From an uncultured Porphyromonadaceae bacterium (lineage in GTDB: Bacteria > Bacteroidota > Bacteroidia > Bacteroidales > Muribaculaceae), in contig CAJJQT010000046.1 of the NCBI GenBank assembly GCA_905193995.1, forward strand, positions 1-9,989: a stretch of 9,989 nt of DNA. The letters are read 5' to 3'. The notes beneath the pieces were generated by a model that worked only from the letters and a program-made list of their open reading frames with translations, searched no databases and was not told where the DNA came from. Of this stretch, positions 6,732 through 9,989 are shown piece by piece (the first letter of the stretch is position 1; each line of letters begins with the position of its first letter). The position numbers and the translations under genes are program-made.

Positions 6732-6858
6732 GGTGTTGCAGAACTTAAATAAATTCGTCGTACTTGTAGGGATGCACGCTCGTGCATCCGCTGACTCTCA
6801 ATGCTTTGCGCTCGGATGCTCCGTGGAGCATCCCTACATCCTGCGGTTCTGCAACACC
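6732..6858. repeat. Nested inverted-repeat element (127 nt)
   Basis: Outer arms GGTGTTGCAGAAC (6732-6744) and GTTCTGCAACACC (6846-6858) are a perfect 13-nt inverted pair. Inside them TGTAGGGATGC (6765-6775) pairs with GCATCCCTACA (6828-6838). Two perfect internal hairpins, GGATGCACG/CGTGCATCC (6770-6789) and GGATGCTCC/GGAGCATCC (6814-6833), compete with that pairing. It could fold as a long stem with a branched tip or as two adjacent hairpins. There is no coding capacity. The layout resembles a MITE-like or structured intergenic repeat; its class is not identified. Confidence 0.8.
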
Positions 6859-6876
6859 CCTTCTCTGGGTTGCCGC

Positions 6877-6917
6877 AAAAAAAGCTGCGCGGAGCATCGC
6901 CCCGCGCAGCTTTTTTT
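6877..6917. terminator. Bidirectional rho-independent terminator after the phosphodiester glycosidase gene
   Basis: A7, GCTGCGCGG, a 9-nt loop, CCGCGCAGC and T7 form a perfect 16-bp stem in which the A and T runs pair with each other. Read on the minus strand it starts 29 nt past the stop codon at 6946, the expected position for ending transcription of the phosphodiester glycosidase gene. It is symmetrical and could work in both directions, which would also block plus-strand transcription. Confidence 0.9.
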
Positions 6918-6945
6918 GCATTATGCATTTTAAATTTTCAATTCC

Positions 6946-9369
6946 TCAGTACGCCACCTTGGCGCTGCGGCCGTCGGCGGTCAGTACTACCAGCCCGTGA
7001 CCCTCCGGGAGGGCGATCGAGCGGCCCGAGCCGGTGGCCAGCACGCGGCCGGCCAGGTCGGTGACCGTGATGACCTCGGCCTCGGCCTCGGCCGGCAGGA
7101 GTGCCGTGCCGTCGGCTACGGTCACGGCCAGGCCGTCGGCCTCGCTGTCAGCGGCGATGTCGCTCACGCCGGCAGCCACGTCGTAGTTCTGGCGGATCGA
7201 TTTCACGGCTACATGGCATTCCGTGCCGGCGTCGTTGCCCGACAGGATCTCGAACTTGCGCAGCGTGATCGGGTAGATGGTCTGGTCGTTCACGTCGAAA
7301 TAGTCGGCCAGATTCACGCGCAGCAGCTGAGGTTCGGCGCCCAGGTTGTTGAATTCGGCCGTCAGCTGCTCGTTGCTGTTGGCGGCGTTCATGGATACGG
7401 TGAGCTTGTTGATCACCGTGTTGTTGGGCTCGATGGTGAAATCGATGGCTTCGGGGATGCCGTAGGTGGCAGTCATGGTCTGCATGCCCACTTTCGGGCC
7501 GCGGGTGAGCTTCACGGTGAAGTCGAAGTCGATGCCTTCGCCGGCAGCCGCGGCGGTGGCGTTCGTCACGTCGGTCTTGATCAGGCGCCAGCTGCTGAAG
7601 TCAGCCATGTCGAGCAGCGGCGAGGTCACTTCCGTGTGGTTCTCCACCACGATGTTCAGGTCCAGGCTGATGTCGCCCAGGGTACCGGTGACCTTGGTAG
7701 TGCCGTTGGCCACGGCGCGGACTATGCCGTCCTCGCCCACGGTGGCCACCGATGCGTCGGCCGAAGTCCACGACAGGGCTGCCGGGTTGAGGTCGATGGT
7801 CGAGTGGCCGACGGTCGAGCGCAGGCCGATGGTGTAGGGGTGCTGCTCGTCGACGATCACCGTGGCCGCTTTCAGTTCGGCCGTGCTGGCGTTGTCGATG
7901 TAGACGGGCAGGCTGACGGTGACGTCGCCGTAGGTGGCCGTGAGCGCGTGCAGCCCGCTTCCGGTCACGTACAGTGTCTTGCCGTCGGCCGAGATCTCGC
8001 CCAGCTCGGGGCCGCAGCTCAGCTGATAGTCCTTGAAGTCGGTGTCGATGGCCAGGCCGTACTTGTTGAAGGCGATCATACGCGGAGTGTACAGGCCCAG
8101 GTGCGGCAGCGTAGGCGTGTAGTCCATGAACGCCAGCTCGGCCACCTCATTATCCTCCGGAGCTTCCAGAACGGCGTAGACCGAATTGGCCGTGGCGCGT
8201 TCCTTGCCGTCGGAGCAGTGGTTGCGCACCCCCAGGGCCTCGGTGTAGAGGGTCGAGGAGCCGCCGCCGTCGAGGTTCAGGCCCTCGGCGCAGCCTGCGA
8301 AGATCAGCAGGTCGCCCAGTGTGCCGGTGGTGCAGCCGACCGACGACAGGGCGCGCCCGTCGACCACCATCATCACGATCTTCGAGCCGTCGGCGCTGAT
8401 GCCGATGCCCGTGCGCGGATGCTTGGCGCTCGCGTCGCCGCGTTCACCCTCGCTGTCGAGGTTGACGCCGTCGCCCACGTTCTTCGGGTTGCCCGACACG
8501 ACGCACGACGGCACTATCTTCTGGCCGTCGGGCGTCAGCGTGATGTTGTCGAACGTCACCACGTCGCCCGGCTTGAGGCCGTTCACGAAGTCATTGGCGT
8601 CGCCGCGGCCCAGGATCACGAACCCGTCGTCGGGCACGGTCATATCGCCCGTGTGGCCCGGTGCGGAGGTCACTTCCAGGCGGTACGAGCACCCGGCCCA
8701 GAAGTTGTCGCCTTCGACCAGCTTCGCAGTCACCTCCGAGCAGTTGCCGGCCAGCGACGTCTGATTCGACGATCCCCAGAATTTATTCGTATACAGCGTC
8801 ACGCCGTTGTTCGGCGCGTCGTTGTTGATGGCCTTGAACGCCACGGTCTTGTCGCCGGACGTCGCCGTGCCCTTCTGGAAGTTCAGGCGGCAGATGCGCG
8901 CCACGCCCTCGATGTCGACCGAGAACTGATACCAGCTTGCCGACGTGCGCAGCACCTCGCGGTCGACCGTGAACGCGTTGATCGGCGTGCCCACGATGCT
9001 CGATCCGTTGGTGGCCTTGCCGCCCGTGTGGTAGAAGTCGCCGTTCGAGCCGCAGAAATAGTGCAGTCCGTCGTGCGAGGCCTTCTTGGCCAGGTCCGAC
9101 GTGCAGCCGTTGCCGGCCAGCTTGCCTCCGCCGCTCAGCGTGCGGATCGACACGCCCGGTGTCGTCTGGTCGATCGTCAGGTAGAATACATTCATCTGAG
9201 CCGGACCGGTCAGGCGCAGCTGCGTCTGCGTCGTGCCCGGGCCAACTTTGGCATGGAACACTGTGTCCACGTCGTAGGTCCCCGTGGTCGTCGTCACGGT
9301 CGTGCCGCGCGCGCCGGCAGCCAGCGTGCCGAGTCCGATCAGTAAGGCAGGAAGTAAATGATGCTTCAT
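6946..9369 (-). CDS. Secreted phosphodiester glycosidase (NAGPA/DUF2233 family) with a BIG2-like domain
   Basis: Likely cleaves a sugar-1-phosphodiester bond, the chemistry of the human mannose-6-phosphate uncovering enzyme, whose bacterial relatives share the DUF2233 fold. Residues 1-22 are a signal peptide. The catalytic domain spans about 55-402 with family motifs in order: 'NGDFY' (109-113), 'HPRTGIGIS' (317-325), 'VDGR' (336-339), 'GLNLDGGGSSTLY' (363-375) and 'ERATANSVYAV' (390-400, matching the family's ERPVANA segment). Residues about 410-490 are a beta-rich linker. Residues about 498-576 resemble a BIG2 domain ('LSWTSADASVATVGEDGIVRAV', 'GTTKVTG'). Residues 585-725 form another beta-rich, possibly binding, domain. 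The end has 'GVSDIAAD' and a short tail 'VTDLAGRVLATG...KVAY', a diverged sorting-type tail. Eleven cysteines, mostly in the catalytic part, suggest disulfides. It lies downstream of a GH13 gene, has its own -7 element and a strong terminator, so it is probably monocistronic. The natural substrate is unknown. Confidence 0.9.
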   Translation of the reverse strand: MKHHLLPALLIGLGTLAAGARGTTVTTTTGTYDVDTVFHAKVGPGTTQTQLRLTGPAQMNVFYLTIDQTTPGVSIRTLSGGGKLAGNGCTSDLAKKASHDGLHYFCGSNGDFYHTGGKATNGSSIVGTPINAFTVDREVLRTSASWYQFSVDIEGVARICRLNFQKGTATSGDKTVAFKAINNDAPNNGVTLYTNKFWGSSNQTSLAGNCSEVTAKLVEGDNFWAGCSYRLEVTSAPGHTGDMTVPDDGFVILGRGDANDFVNGLKPGDVVTFDNITLTPDGQKIVPSCVVSGNPKNVGDGVNLDSEGERGDASAKHPRTGIGISADGSKIVMMVVDGRALSSVGCTTGTLGDLLIFAGCAEGLNLDGGGSSTLYTEALGVRNHCSDGKERATANSVYAVLEAPEDNEVAELAFMDYTPTLPHLGLYTPRMIAFNKYGLAIDTDFKDYQLSCGPELGEISADGKTLYVTGSGLHALTATYGDVTVSLPVYIDNASTAELKAATVIVDEQHPYTIGLRSTVGHSTIDLNPAALSWTSADASVATVGEDGIVRAVANGTTKVTGTLGDISLDLNIVVENHTEVTSPLLDMADFSSWRLIKTDVTNATAAAAGEGIDFDFTVKLTRGPKVGMQTMTATYGIPEAIDFTIEPNNTVINKLTVSMNAANSNEQLTAEFNNLGAEPQLLRVNLADYFDVNDQTIYPITLRKFEILSGNDAGTECHVAVKSIRQNYDVAAGVSDIAADSEADGLAVTVADGTALLPAEAEAEVITVTDLAGRVLATGSGRSIALPEGHGLVVLTADGRSAKVAY

Positions 9370-9401
9370 GGTAAAAATAGTTGTTGTGGTTATTATCTGC
9401 G

Positions 9402-9409
9402 CAAAGATA
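9402..9409 (-). promoter_or_regulatory. -7 promoter element for the phosphodiester glycosidase gene
   Basis: TATCTTTG on the minus strand matches TAnnTTTG and lies 32 nt before ATG 9369, giving a leader of about 25 nt. The place for the -33 element is T-rich but has no clear TTTG, unlike the two other promoters in the window. An A-rich block on the plus strand (9423-9430) lies just upstream. Confidence 0.6.
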
Positions 9410-9466
9410 CAGATTTTAAATTAAAAAAAAGTAAAATCCCCGAAAAATCGCCATCGCGCAGCCCAT

Positions 9467-9489
9467 GGAAAGCAGGCTTTCCAGCCTGC
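9467..9489 (+). repeat. Dispersed palindromic repeat, copy 4, flanked by direct repeats
   Basis: Same 23-nt core as the copy at 6679-6701, with the same two exclusive folds (GGAAAG-CAGG-CTTTCC or GCAGGCT-TTCC-AGCCTGC). CATCGCGCAG occurs exactly at 9452-9461 and again at 9495-9504, enclosing the palindrome with 33 nt between the two copies. This looks like a target-site duplication or like a larger repeat unit. The element lies between the GH13 stop and the next promoter. Confidence 0.85.
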
Positions 9490-9513
9490 GGCCGCATCGC
9501 GCAGATATTATCC

Positions 9514-9574
9514 ATTCTCAATTCTCAATTGAATTGCGCATTGCGCATTTCGCATTCCTCATTCCTCATTCTTT
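9514..9574. repeat. Degenerate heptamer array overlapping the end of the GH13 gene
   Basis: Read on the plus strand, 7-nt units starting with ATT follow each other: ATTCTCA twice (9514-9527), a 5-nt unit, then ATTGCGC twice, ATTTCGC, ATTCCTC twice and ATTCTTT (9533-9574). The stop codon of the GH13 gene (9566-9568) lies inside the array. The same ATTCCTCA string also covers the stop codon of the phosphodiester glycosidase gene (6941-6948). It looks like a simple-sequence expansion at gene ends. Confidence 0.75.
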
Positions 9575-9989
9575 CACGAACACCATATATCCGCCGGCGG
9601 GCAGAGTGGCCGGCACGGCAGTGGCGCCGGTGAAGATGTCGCGCGCGCCCTCTGTGTCATACGGTGCGCCGGTCACGGGCGCTTCCTCGGCACCGAGATT
9701 CACGATCGTCAGCACGTCGCCGCGGCGGAAGGCAAGCACGTCGTCCGATGCCGTCGCTACCGGTTCGATGGGGGCGCCATGTGTTCCGGCGGCCAGCTCC
9801 TTGCGGCTGTGCTTCAGAGTGTTGAGCGTGCGGTAGAAGTCGGCCGTCTCGGCGTTGGCCTGCCAGTCGGGCGCCGTGTCCTTCTTGAAGAACTCGAAGG
9901 CGCGGTCGAGACCCACTTCCTGGCCCGTGTAGATCAGCGGCATGCCCGGCAGCGTGTAGGTCAGTACGGCGAAGGCTCGCTGCAGGTTG
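9566..9989 (-). CDS. Alpha-amylase family (GH13) enzyme, C-terminal part, cut by the window edge
   Basis: Only the last 140 or so residues are present; the frame stays open to the window end. The visible part begins 'NLQRAFAVLTYTLPGMP' and continues 'LIYTGQEVG', the hallmark stretch at the end of the GH13 (beta/alpha)8 barrel, just after the conserved NHD that should lie outside the window. A helical segment follows ('DFYRTLNTLKHSRKELAAG'), then a small C-terminal beta domain ('DVLAFRRGDVLTIVNLG', 'LPAGGYMVFVKE'). The family hydrolyses or transfers alpha-glucan linkages; the subfamily, the catalytic residues and any signal peptide cannot be read here. It lacks the sorting-type tail of its neighbours. 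Its stop codon lies inside a heptamer array, and no strong terminator follows, so some read-through into the next gene is possible. Confidence 0.9.
   Translation of the reverse strand, partial: NLQRAFAVLTYTLPGMPLIYTGQEVGLDRAFEFFKKDTAPDWQANAETADFYRTLNTLKHSRKELAAGTHGAPIEPVATASDDVLAFRRGDVLTIVNLGAEEAPVTGAPYDTEGARDIFTGATAVPATLPAGGYMVFVKE

Larger units (their letters stand above)
6561..6945. other. Repeat-rich 385-nt intergenic region
   Basis: No credible gene. In transcription order it holds a TGCAT/ATGCA palindrome (6917-6927), a bidirectional terminator (6877-6917), a nested inverted-repeat element (6732-6858), a palindromic repeat copy (6679-6701), an A-rich stretch (about 6618-6660) and the promoter of the 519-aa gene. 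TCGTACTTG occurs twice (6716-6724 and 6758-6766). The open frames across it encode only repeat translations. Confidence 0.8.

Noticed and set aside
6557..6928. Minus-strand open frame of 123 codons
   Set aside because: It crosses the terminator, the nested inverted repeat, a palindrome copy and the promoter of the 519-aa gene, so it is a translation of repeats. Its hydrophobic end comes from the A/T-rich promoter DNA.
6997..9345. Plus-strand open frame of 782 codons
   Set aside because: It is exactly antisense to the phosphodiester glycosidase gene, which has a signal peptide and clear family motifs. The plus-strand translation is rich in V, R, H and G with no recognisable domain, a known effect of GC-rich codon use on the opposite strand.
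3650..9489. CRISPR array made of the palindromic copies
   Set aside because: The four copies are more than a kilobase apart, in different orientations, without regular spacers.

Overview
The window looks like a piece of a Bacteroidales chromosome, probably a gut lineage close to Muribaculaceae; this family-level guess is inference. The supporting signs are the promoters with a TAnnTTTG -7 element, the lack of Shine-Dalgarno sequences, the signal peptides on nearly all proteins, and C-terminal tails of the 'YNLQG..V...PGlYIRR.G....K' type that resemble type IX secretion (T9SS) sorting tails. Every gene I accept is on the minus strand, so transcription runs from high to low coordinates.

Layout in transcription order: (1) 9989-9566, the C-terminal end of a GH13 alpha-amylase-family enzyme, cut by the window edge. 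(2) 9565-9370, an intergenic region with a degenerate heptamer array, a palindromic repeat flanked by 10-nt direct repeats, and a -7 promoter element. (3) 9369-6946, a secreted phosphodiester glycosidase (NAGPA/DUF2233 family) with a BIG2-like domain and a divergent sorting-like tail, followed by a strong bidirectional terminator. (4) 6945-6561, a repeat-rich gap with a nested inverted-repeat element, another palindrome and a promoter. (5) 6560-5001, a 519-aa secreted protein. (6) 5000-4790, a gap with a palindrome that can act as a terminator and a second, very similar promoter. (7) 4789-3737, a 350-aa secreted protein with an apparently split fibronectin-type III domain. (8) 3644-2784, a 286-aa secreted beta-rich protein. 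(9) 2704-8, an 898-aa secreted protein carrying two copies of the module seen once in the 286-aa protein. No promoter is recognisable before the last two genes, so 4789-8 may be one transcription unit.

The four proteins between 8 and 6560 form a local family of exported, probably surface-bound or secreted proteins. They share signal-peptide starts, a 'G(V/I)..(I/V/L).AD' linker and an almost interchangeable C-terminal tail, while their middles differ. Two of them (5001-6560 and 3737-4789) also share upstream DNA. The GH13 enzyme and the phosphodiester glycosidase point to glycan handling; the role of the four tail-sharing proteins is unknown.

I see no tRNA, rRNA, CRISPR array, transposase or phage gene. 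The notable material is the modular secreted family and a dense set of small palindromic repeats, one or more in almost every intergenic gap.
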